A stretch of DNA of 64,000 nt from the NCBI GenBank assembly GCA_028291515.1, contig JAQGHU010000050.1, positions 248,001 through 312,000 on the forward strand. Reading direction: 5' to 3'. The notes below the pieces were generated by a model. It did not search any database, had not been told where the DNA came from, and worked only from the letters and a program-made list of their open reading frames with translations. Below, in pieces: positions 56,405 through 64,000 of this stretch; positions within the stretch are counted from its first letter, which is position 1; each line of letters opens with the position of its first letter. The translations under genes were made by a program, and so were the position numbers. The DNA comes from Schlesneria sp. Its GTDB lineage: Bacteria > Planctomycetota > Planctomycetia > Planctomycetales > Planctomycetaceae.

Positions 56405-56541
56405 CGTCATTCCCGCGCAGGCGGGACTCCAGTAATTGATGGGATGAAGTCGATGTCGGAACGACGAGTCCCGTCCAATCTTTAACGTTGGTGATGATCT
56501 GATGCAGAAAAGACTGGATTCCCGCCTGCGCGGGAATGACG
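56405..56541. repeat. Inverted pair of DRS3-like repeats
   Basis: CGTCATTCCCGCGCAGGCGG continues with GACTCCAG at 56405-56432; CTGGATTCCCGCCTGCGCGG continues with GAATGACG at 56514-56541. It lies between convergent genes and is the same family as 14614-14743. Confidence 0.75.
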
Positions 56542-56607
56542 CAGAAGTTGGCTGACGCAAGGGCAGCACATGAATAGTCCCGAGGAACTCAGCGATGCCT
56601 GATCATC

Positions 56608-59280
56608 CTATTCAATCTCAGACTCATCCTCATCATCGCTGTCTGGCTGGATCCCCTCGCGGTATCCCTGCCAGACCACTCCAGCAGCGTCGGTGTAGTC
56701 GGTTCCCTCTTCTTCGATTCCCAGCAGTTCAGCAGCAAGAGGGAAGCAGCGCTGTTGCCACTGCATCGCCATTTGGCCAGCTTCGGTCTCATCGTGGGCG
56801 AGCACTCCCCATGGGATGTCGTAGGCAGTCCAATCTTCTTCACCCGCGAGTTGACCGCCGAATGACAGCCAGCGTTCGTCAAGCGGTTGGTGAACCATGC
56901 AGCGATAGAAGTTCACTTTGTTCTGGCTGTTTTCTTCGGTCACCGGTTGGCGATACACGGCGAACAGTTCATTGGGAGCCAACCCCGATTCCAGCAGTCG
57001 AGTTTCCAATTGCACCAGAGACTGATCGTCCTGTCCGACGCATTCCCTTGTGGACTGCCACAGCCGGACGAACATTTTCTGCAACCCGTTCGCCGTCAGA
57101 TAAGTGACCTCTGACAACGGCATTGCCAACACTTCACCCAACTCTTTTCGAAAGGCATCAATCTCATTCAGCGCCGCCAAGGCACTGGCTCGCAAGACCA
57201 GCACGTGATAAGTGAGATCAGGATTAAACTGCATCTCGAGTACGAGAGCGGCCAGTGATTCGGCAGGACGATGAAGTTCCAGCAGCGCGCTGGCTCGGTA
57301 GTAGTTGGACCAGGGTTGCTCGGGCAACAACGCGTCATAGCGATCCAGATAGGTGAGCGTGGCTTCATACTGCTCGGTATGAATCGCGTTCATCGCCGCT
57401 TCCCAAGCGACATCGGGATCATCGCAACCTTCGCGCAGGGCCATGTCGAGAACGGCAACGGCGTCACGTGGTCGGTCAGTTCGCGTGTAGACCTCGGACA
57501 GTCGCAAAGCCAAGTGACCCGACGATCGATTGAGGCGGAAGCCACGGGCGAGGCACCGTTCGGCCTCGCCGTAGTCTTCTTCCTCCAGATAGTACGAACC
57601 AGCGCGAGCGAAGTTGTCGCTGGAATTGGTATCCAGATCGAGCGATTCACGGAACTGCTTCCATAGCCGGTCGGTCGTGATCAGTTCATCCAAGGCACCA
57701 TCGGAAACCCCACGCAGATGATTCCCCAACGCCGCCTGCATACTGAGGACCGCTGCATTCTGAGGAAAGCGCTTCGTCAATGCCTCGGACCAATGCCACG
57801 TCTCGGTCGCTCGCGACTCATCGATGTTCACGAAACGAACCACATGCATCAACTGGCTGGCGTCTTCGAGATGAGTGACCGTATCCGGCGACACGGCCAG
57901 GATGTCGTTCAAGATGGCCGCCAGGACATCCGGTTCACCACCGCTTTGAATCATCCGGCCATAGAACTCCTGAATCGCTTCACCGAGTGGTGTGGCAACC
58001 GCTTCGGAGTCTTCGCCTGCCTCTTGTTCTTCGATGACGTTTTCAACGGCTGCAACATCATCCGCGATTGCGACTACTGGGGTCACGGTTGTCTTGTCAG
58101 CGAAAGGACCGATCGTGACAGGGCCGCACAGCGCGAGCGGTGTCACCGGGATCGACTCGTCCAGGATTCGCTCCAGTCGACGCAGCGTCACCCAATCGCG
58201 GGCCTGCTGAGCCGCTTCCTGCAGTGGCCGAGCCAGTGCTTGAGCTCGCGGCATTTTATCTGTGAGACGCGCGATCGCGACCAACCGCAGTCGGACTTCG
58301 AACCACTTCGTCGTACACTTTTGCTCTCGCAGCAAGACATCCCACGGCTGGATCATGGCAATCGCCGCGTCGTGATCCCCGCGACAATTCTCCACGAATG
58401 CGTAAGCCAGATCGTGATCGAGAAAGTGAGCGGGAAACTCATCGCGAGGCGGTTCGATGATCACAGCATCATCGGGACCGTCATAGACTTCACCTTCTTC
58501 GAAGGAGAGCAACTTCGGGAGCGCGTCCAATTTTTCGGGGCAACCGGCCAGGTGGCACAACTCGACGGCTCGCAAGTACGTGTCCAGTCGACCAGCGTAC
58601 GGACTGTGATAGACTTCGCTCAATTTCCACGACAGATCCAGCATTTCCAGGGCCGCTTCCACTTGGCCGTTCGCCATCAGGATCCGCATGCTGTCCTTGG
58701 CACCGACATGACGGCGATCATGTGGACCGGGATCTTTGTTATTGATCCCCACCCGAGCGTGATGCAACGCCATGTCCAGATCGTCGGCGGCGATGTACAC
58801 ATCGGTCGCGTACTCGCGAAAGCACGAAATGCACTGCATCTTGCCCGTTCGTCGACAGACCTGAATCCCGTCCGTGATGCACTGATGCATCCCGTCAGAG
58901 TTGTATCCGTTCGATTCGGCGGTATTCACGGCAAGGTTGTCGTAGGAGCACGCAGTGAGCCACCACTTGGTCCGTTGGTATTCATCCTCTGGCAGGTTCG
59001 GCTGAAACAGCCGGGCTCGGTCTTCGCTTTCCAGCAACGTGATCAGTTCAATCGCCACATCACGACCCACGGCGGGTTGCAGGATGTTCCGAGAATCATT
59101 CATCACGTGGAAGCTGGCCGTCATGTACGGCATTAGTCGCTGTTCGACTCGTGCCAACCGCTTGGCCTCGTTGGCCACGCGCAGCATCGTCCGATAGTGG
59201 CACCGCTCGCTCAGGTCCGAAACTTCTTGATTCAGCTCTTGTAGTTTTTCGTCAATGTCCTCGAATTCAGAGTCTGACAT
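56608..59280 (-). CDS. Large TPR-type protein, paralogue A
   Basis: An 890-residue, helix-rich, acidic protein. Its start MSDSEFEDIDEKLQELNQEV is coiled-coil-like. A motif block near residues 140-160 reads GYNSDGMHQCITDG then VCRRTG. Later repeats such as YLEEEDYGEAERCLARGFRL and RPRDAVAVLDMALREGC are tetratricopeptide helices. The tail is very acidic (SDDEDESEIE). It shares order, length and motifs with paralogue B encoded just upstream (64-bp gap), so it arose by tandem duplication. It is probably a cytoplasmic partner of the HSP90-like ATPase in the same operon, an inference from context. Confidence 0.85.
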   Translation of the reverse strand: MSDSEFEDIDEKLQELNQEVSDLSERCHYRTMLRVANEAKRLARVEQRLMPYMTASFHVMNDSRNILQPAVGRDVAIELITLLESEDRARLFQPNLPEDEYQRTKWWLTACSYDNLAVNTAESNGYNSDGMHQCITDGIQVCRRTGKMQCISCFREYATDVYIAADDLDMALHHARVGINNKDPGPHDRRHVGAKDSMRILMANGQVEAALEMLDLSWKLSEVYHSPYAGRLDTYLRAVELCHLAGCPEKLDALPKLLSFEEGEVYDGPDDAVIIEPPRDEFPAHFLDHDLAYAFVENCRGDHDAAIAMIQPWDVLLREQKCTTKWFEVRLRLVAIARLTDKMPRAQALARPLQEAAQQARDWVTLRRLERILDESIPVTPLALCGPVTIGPFADKTTVTPVVAIADDVAAVENVIEEQEAGEDSEAVATPLGEAIQEFYGRMIQSGGEPDVLAAILNDILAVSPDTVTHLEDASQLMHVVRFVNIDESRATETWHWSEALTKRFPQNAAVLSMQAALGNHLRGVSDGALDELITTDRLWKQFRESLDLDTNSSDNFARAGSYYLEEEDYGEAERCLARGFRLNRSSGHLALRLSEVYTRTDRPRDAVAVLDMALREGCDDPDVAWEAAMNAIHTEQYEATLTYLDRYDALLPEQPWSNYYRASALLELHRPAESLAALVLEMQFNPDLTYHVLVLRASALAALNEIDAFRKELGEVLAMPLSEVTYLTANGLQKMFVRLWQSTRECVGQDDQSLVQLETRLLESGLAPNELFAVYRQPVTEENSQNKVNFYRCMVHQPLDERWLSFGGQLAGEEDWTAYDIPWGVLAHDETEAGQMAMQWQQRCFPLAAELLGIEEEGTDYTDAAGVVWQGYREGIQPDSDDEDESEIE

Positions 59281-59344
59281 GCCGAGTTCCCTGGTGATGA
59301 TTTACCGAATGGTCTTGAGATGTGCTTGCCAGGCCGTCGCTGCA

Positions 59345-61957
59345 TCAATCAGGAGGCAGTTCCCCTTCGCGCTGTCCTTGCCAGACAACGCCGGGAAAAT
59401 CCTGATAAGTTTCTTCACTACTTTCCACTTCGCGGACTTCGGCGGGCAAAGGATAGCAGCGCTCTTGCCATTCCAGGACTCGCTGGCGAGCGTCCGCTTC
59501 ATCGGCAGCGAGCACTCCCCAAGCCACGCTGTAGGCGATCCAGTCTTCGTCGCTCGCCAGACAGCCCGGCGAAGTCCGCCACTCTTGATCCAGCGGTTGC
59601 CGAACAATCACTCGAAAGAACTGCACTTCTCCCTGGGGCTTGCTCCCATCGGTGGGAACACGAATCACGTCGAAGAAATCGTTCGCAGCCAGACCGGTCG
59701 CCACCAGGAAATCTTCGAAGACTCGCCGCAATGGATCATCATTGGTGAGCAAGCCTGCCGACGCCCACAGTCGGTGAAACAATCTCTGCAGTCCCGCAGG
59801 CGACAGGTAGGTTACGGTGGTCAGCGGGATCGACAACAGTTCCATCAGTTGCTGGCGAAACTCGTCCCTATCTTTCAGCAGTCCGAATGCCGTGATTCGC
59901 TGCAACTGAGTGGGGTACGGAGCATCAACATTGTTCTGGGCCTCGCGGTCGAGTGCGGCTAAGGCTTCCGCCGGTCGATTTAACTCGAGCAATGAAAAGG
60001 CGCGATAATGATTGGTCCAGGCGTGATTCGGCATTTCACTCTCGAACCGATCCAGATAAGCGAGTGCCGCTTCGAATTGTTCGAGATTATTGGCCCTGAG
60101 CGCCGCCTCCCACGCCAACTGAGGATCATCCGCTCCTTCGCGCAGAGCCATGTCCAAGACGGCCAACGCATCACGAGGACGGTCCGTCATCGAATAGACT
60201 TCAGCCAAACTCAACGCGACGATCGGGGATGTCCGATCGAGGCGATAGCTGCGAGCCAAGCATCGTTCCGCTTCACCGAAATTCTCCTGACGCACATAGT
60301 AGATGCCGGCGCGGGCGAAGTTAGTGGACGAATCGAAGTCCAGATCCAGCGATTGTCGAAACATCGCTTCGACTCGTTCCTGGCTGACGACCTCGTCCAG
60401 ATCGGCACCTGGCAACTCTCGCAAATGAGCGGCCAGTGCCGCGAACATGCTAAGGATCATCGGCTGTGCTGGATGGTGTTCGAGAATCTGCTGAGCCCAC
60501 GCCAGGACCGCACGACTTTGCGCCGCCCCTGTGACGAAGCGGACAAGATGCAGCAGTCGACCAGCGTCGTCGTGATCGGAGATCGATGCGGGATCGATCG
60601 CGAGCAACTCGGCGGTAATCGCCGCCACGATTTCCGAATCGCCTTCACTTGCTTCGAGCCGTTCATAGAGCGAATTGATCAAGGGAGACAATGGGGAGAC
60701 AGCCCCCGCAACCGGCGTCTCTGCGCTAAGTGGTTCAATCTCAGCGGTGTGTGTCGCCGTCGATTCGATCGCTTGTCGAGTCGCGAACGGACCACAGTCG
60801 GGGACGCCCACGATGGCCAGCGGTGTTACCGGAACGGACTCGTCGAGCAACCACTTCAACCGCCGCAGAGTCAGCCAGTCGCGCGATTGCCTGGCCACTT
60901 CTTCGCAGGACTTCGCCAGTGTCCGAGCCTGATCCAGTCGTCCGGCCATCCGGCACGCGGCGATCAATCGGCAGCGGACACCGAACCACCTGTTCAGACA
61001 TTGCTCCTGATGAAGCTGGCGGTCCCAGGGATGCAGCAACCGAATCGCTTCTTCGGCATTGCCGGCACAGGCGGCCTCGACCGCCATCGACTGATCGCGC
61101 AGGTACTTGAAATAAGGACATTCATCTTGAGGAGGGATTCTGAGCAGTTGGTCTTCGGGGAGGCCGACGACTTCGTCTTCGGTCACAATCCGCGGCAGCT
61201 TGGCGAGCAAGTCCTGCCGGCCTGCCACAGCCATCACCTCGCGAGCCAACGGCAGAAAATTGAGCTTCGCCAGATACGGGTTGTGAAACTCCAGACAGTA
61301 CTGCCAACCTTCCTGGACCATCTCGGCCGCGGCAGCGATATTGCCTTGCAGGCTAAGCAGCGTGGCCACATCATCGGCGCTGGCGACCTTCCGATTGGCG
61401 TCATCCGCATCCTGCAGATGCAGGCTGCCTCGCGCGAAGTGCAGGGCCATCTCCAGGTCGTCAGCGGAACGATAGACTTCGACTGCGAATTCTCGAAAGT
61501 GCAGGGTATCGCGCAGGTTTCCGGTGCGGCGGCAGACTGTCATCCCATCGGAGATACACTGGTGCATGCCATCAGAGTTGTATCCTTGAGCATGCCCCGT
61601 CAGCGTCGCCAGCTTCTTGTAGGTGAAACCGGTCAGCCACCACTTCGTGTGCTCGTATTCGTCCATCGGCAGGTCTGACTGGAACGACCGTGCCAGTTCT
61701 TCGTCTTCGAGCAGTGCAATCATCTCGACCGCGACATCGTTTCCCTGCTTCATATCCAGCACGTCATCGGCGGAGTTGATCAGGTGAAAACTGAACGACA
61801 GAAACGGAATCAGCCGATGTTCCTGCTTGGCCAGTCGGCGGCCTTCGCGGGCGATGCGGATGACGCTACGGTTGTAACACAGTCGACTGGCCTCGCGGAT
61901 TCGCTCTTCGATTTCGTCCAGACGTTGATCAACGTCGTCAAGTTCTTCGTCAGACAT
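59345..61957 (-). CDS. Large TPR-type protein, paralogue B
   Basis: An 870-residue paralogue of the next gene. It starts MSDEELDDVDQRLDEIEERI and shares GYNSDGMHQCISDG then VCRRTG, EHTKWWLTGF, RPRDALAVLDMALREGADD and the closing VVWQGQREG with it. TPR-like helices fill the C-terminal half. There is no signal peptide or membrane segment. It is the middle gene of HSP90-TPR-TPR, 155 bp after the HSP90-like gene. A dispersed palindrome lies in that gap. Function unknown. Confidence 0.85.
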   Translation of the reverse strand: MSDEELDDVDQRLDEIEERIREASRLCYNRSVIRIAREGRRLAKQEHRLIPFLSFSFHLINSADDVLDMKQGNDVAVEMIALLEDEELARSFQSDLPMDEYEHTKWWLTGFTYKKLATLTGHAQGYNSDGMHQCISDGMTVCRRTGNLRDTLHFREFAVEVYRSADDLEMALHFARGSLHLQDADDANRKVASADDVATLLSLQGNIAAAAEMVQEGWQYCLEFHNPYLAKLNFLPLAREVMAVAGRQDLLAKLPRIVTEDEVVGLPEDQLLRIPPQDECPYFKYLRDQSMAVEAACAGNAEEAIRLLHPWDRQLHQEQCLNRWFGVRCRLIAACRMAGRLDQARTLAKSCEEVARQSRDWLTLRRLKWLLDESVPVTPLAIVGVPDCGPFATRQAIESTATHTAEIEPLSAETPVAGAVSPLSPLINSLYERLEASEGDSEIVAAITAELLAIDPASISDHDDAGRLLHLVRFVTGAAQSRAVLAWAQQILEHHPAQPMILSMFAALAAHLRELPGADLDEVVSQERVEAMFRQSLDLDFDSSTNFARAGIYYVRQENFGEAERCLARSYRLDRTSPIVALSLAEVYSMTDRPRDALAVLDMALREGADDPQLAWEAALRANNLEQFEAALAYLDRFESEMPNHAWTNHYRAFSLLELNRPAEALAALDREAQNNVDAPYPTQLQRITAFGLLKDRDEFRQQLMELLSIPLTTVTYLSPAGLQRLFHRLWASAGLLTNDDPLRRVFEDFLVATGLAANDFFDVIRVPTDGSKPQGEVQFFRVIVRQPLDQEWRTSPGCLASDEDWIAYSVAWGVLAADEADARQRVLEWQERCYPLPAEVREVESSEETYQDFPGVVWQGQREGELPPD

Positions 61958-62061
61958 GAAGATCGTTCCGAGTTGTCCGCTGTTGCCAATCGAAGGGGAG
62001 AATCAATTCTACTAGTCCGTCATCACAACGGGAAACGTAGTCTGGCAATACGCCGGTAAGA

Positions 62062-62086
62062 CCCAATCTCTTGGCGAGATTGGCTA
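62062..62086. repeat. Dispersed palindrome CCAATCTC-GAGATTGG, inverted copy
   Basis: CCCAATCTCTTGGCGAGATT GGCTA is the reverse complement of the copies at 35242 and 53908. It lies between the HSP90-like gene and TPR paralogue B. Confidence 0.75.
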
Positions 62087-62112
62087 CGCCGGAATCGACC
62101 TCTGAGGGAGCG

Positions 62113-63981
62113 CTAGCTCTTCTTCTGGCCCCACAAGGCTTCGGCGATCCAATCGAGATCGTCCGACTGTTGCGATTGAACGGCACGAGGGACAGCGGCA
62201 CCCGCCGAGTTCAAGGCTGAAACCACCAGCAATCGCAGAACGCTCGCCAGTGGTGTTCCAGCTCGTTGTTCGAGGACACGTTTTACCAGCCGGTGATTGC
62301 GGTTCAACAACACTTCGTTGCGGGCTGGTTCGTCGCCTTCGAAGTGAGAATCGATCAGACGTTGGAATCCGGCGGGGACGGTTCCTTGTCGCTTCAATTC
62401 TTCGTAGGTCTTCTGAAGTTCGTGGCGATCGTTCAGGAACGCCATCACGGGCTGATCCGTTCGAAATGTCGCCACCATCACTCGCGCTTCGGTCGATGAC
62501 AGGAAATCCTGCCACTCGGGCGAAGCATCTTCCATATCCTGCACACCCAGGATCTGCGATGCGAAGCCGCTGGCACTGGGACTAGCGACGCGCAAGTCGA
62601 TCGATTCCCCTTTGGTTGCCGCGACATCGCCCGTCATGGCCGCTAACAACGACTCTTCGAAGCTGCGGAGTGTCTGGACGCAGGGAGCATCGGTCTGAGC
62701 AAACAGCGAATTGACCCAGCGTTCTTGTCTGCGGTCGGTGTTGTACCAGAGGACTCGATCGGCATCGGTTTCGAAGAGCGGATCCGCGGCGCTGCGAGCG
62801 AGGATCTCGTCGCAGGTGAGCGCTCCGGCCGAAGTGGTAAAGCGATAGGTCTGACGCAACAGGTCCCGCAGCCGTCGATCCGACAAGGCGGCACCGGCGA
62901 GTGAATAGCGATGCCACGACAACACCGCCTCCAGACGGGAAGGGTCTGTCTTGGCCAGCTTCTCAAAGTGTTCGAACAGCATCTTTTCGAGTTGCAATCG
63001 CGCCGCTTCGAACTTCGCATCACGAACGAGATCTTCGCGACTGGCGGTCGGTGAGCAATCATTTAACTCCAGCACACCACGCAGGAAGGTCGCCCATTGA
63101 GGGAGCAAGCCTTGCGTATCGCGTGAGATCACCATGCGTTTGATGGTGGTCGTCACGACCGGTTCGCCTGCAAATCCGGGCGTTCGTTGCGGCGTCACGT
63201 AGAGCGCTCCGGCGATCGAGACTGGCTTCTCGACGCGAATCGGGATGATGTCCAAAGGGGCTTCGTTGAACTTCTCTTCAAGCGCCAATTCGACCGCTTC
63301 GGCATCGGGTGTCGCGTCGAACCAGGCCGCGTTGATGACGTTCGCTCGCTGAGCCGTGCCATTCAGATAAATCGGAATGGGCAGATAGTCCGCGTACTCC
63401 TTGATGGCCGCTTCAATCTGAGCTGGTGTTTCGGCCAGCTTATGGAAATCCGATTTCAACTCGAGCCGGATCGTCGTCCCCGGTTCGGTGCGGTCGCACG
63501 ATTCCAGATCGATCGCAGTCCCTTCGCCGGCCGTCCAGCGAATCCCTTCGTGCCCGCCGACCTTGCGACTTTCGACGATGATCCGGTCGGCCAGCAGAAA
63601 GGCACTGAAGAGACCGATCCCGAATTGACCGATCAACATCTCGCCTTCGGCACTCGCATTTCCCGCGGCGGAAGGATGCCGCCCTTTCAGCAGGCCCGTG
63701 ATGCCAATTCCCAACGTACCAAGATATTTTTCGGCTTCATCGGCAGTCAGGCCGATCCCGTCGTCGCTGACTTCCAGAGTGTGCTGTTCGGCATCTGTCC
63801 GAATGTTGATCTGGCCTTTGTAGGAAAGATCAGACAGCCGTCGTCGCTGGATGGCATCATGTGCGTTCTGCAGCAATTCGCGGATCGGAGTATCGCTGCG
63901 GCTGTACAGCGAGGTTCCCATGATTTGGATGATTCCAGCCACATCGACTTGAAACGAAATCCGGCGACTCCAACTGGACAT
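62113..63981 (-). CDS. HSP90 family ATPase (HtpG-like)
   Basis: A 622-residue protein with all GHKL ATPase signatures: E35 and N39 in RELLQNAHDAI, SDDGIGLT (residues 72-79) and GQFGIGLFSAF (118-128). The middle domain keeps the catalytic-loop Arg in PTASREDLVRD; length equals HtpG (~625). The C-terminal third is diverged and ends WGQKKS, without an MEEVD-type tail. HSP90 chaperones remodel client proteins. It is the first gene of a trio with two large TPR proteins. It starts at ATG 63981, close to the window edge, so further upstream operon genes cannot be excluded. Confidence 0.88.
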   Translation of the reverse strand: MSSWSRRISFQVDVAGIIQIMGTSLYSRSDTPIRELLQNAHDAIQRRRLSDLSYKGQINIRTDAEQHTLEVSDDGIGLTADEAEKYLGTLGIGITGLLKGRHPSAAGNASAEGEMLIGQFGIGLFSAFLLADRIIVESRKVGGHEGIRWTAGEGTAIDLESCDRTEPGTTIRLELKSDFHKLAETPAQIEAAIKEYADYLPIPIYLNGTAQRANVINAAWFDATPDAEAVELALEEKFNEAPLDIIPIRVEKPVSIAGALYVTPQRTPGFAGEPVVTTTIKRMVISRDTQGLLPQWATFLRGVLELNDCSPTASREDLVRDAKFEAARLQLEKMLFEHFEKLAKTDPSRLEAVLSWHRYSLAGAALSDRRLRDLLRQTYRFTTSAGALTCDEILARSAADPLFETDADRVLWYNTDRRQERWVNSLFAQTDAPCVQTLRSFEESLLAAMTGDVAATKGESIDLRVASPSASGFASQILGVQDMEDASPEWQDFLSSTEARVMVATFRTDQPVMAFLNDRHELQKTYEELKRQGTVPAGFQRLIDSHFEGDEPARNEVLLNRNHRLVKRVLEQRAGTPLASVLRLLVVSALNSAGAAVPRAVQSQQSDDLDWIAEALWGQKKS

Positions 63982-64000
63982 TCTGGCTTTCTTTGATGCA

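Noticed and set aside
57718-59136. Long plus-strand frames opposite the TPR genes (also 60008-61678)
   Set aside because: Antisense shadows of high-GC3 coding sequence; the minus-strand TPR paralogues share motifs and are clearly real.

Overview
The window looks like chromosomal DNA of a planctomycete (Planctomycetota, order Planctomycetales). This is inferred from gene content: sugar phosphate isomerase and Gfo/Idh pairs, PQQ-like propeller proteins, an RDD protein with a long N-terminal region, a ThuA-sialidase fusion, an inverse-autotransporter beta-helix giant, and many dispersed palindromic repeats at gene borders. No rRNA or tRNA gene, CRISPR array, transposase or integrase was seen.

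Layout. (1) 1-6.9 kb: tail of an unknown gene, a putative outer-membrane protein, then a minus-strand series M48 protease, Gfo/Idh oxidoreductase, sugar phosphate isomerase, ROK kinase and deoC, suggesting carbohydrate metabolism. (2) 7-10.1 kb: a histidine kinase and sigma-54 activator pair. (3) 10.5-20.7 kb, plus strand: two beta-propeller proteins, an RDD membrane protein, RNase R, a GxxExxY protein between two inverted-repeat pairs, a RbsD/FucU mutarotase and a Ycf46-like AAA+ ATPase. (4) 20.7-29.7 kb: a DUF6263-like secreted protein, the ATP-grasp / alpha-E / transglutaminase trio, purA, and cdsA with plsC. (5) 29.7-31.2 kb: a lower-GC two-gene locus encoding a P-loop plus deoxycytidylate-deaminase fusion resembling the anti-phage AvcD family, coupled to a small zinc-ribbon protein. 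(6) 31.4-37.9 kb: acnA, a TPR protein, ettA and a flavodoxin-like protein. (7) 37.9-46.6 kb: minus-strand accessory genes that, from 40.9 to 46.5 kb, are separated by seven ~108-bp attC-like sites. This is an integron cassette array without an integrase in view (a CALIN). (8) 46.9-52.8 kb: a 1937-residue autotransporter/adhesin. (9) 52.8-54.4 kb: a gene-free stretch full of dispersed repeats. (10) 54.4-56.4 kb: the ThuA-sialidase fusion. (11) 56.6-64 kb: an HSP90-family ATPase followed by two paralogous ~880-residue TPR proteins.

Main points for a second look: the attC array with its two half-sites; the AvcD-like defence candidate; the HSP90-TPR-TPR operon; a dispersed repeat inserted in frame into RNase R; and the GxxExxY gene bracketed by inverted repeats. 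Functional names rest on motif reading only; no database search was run.
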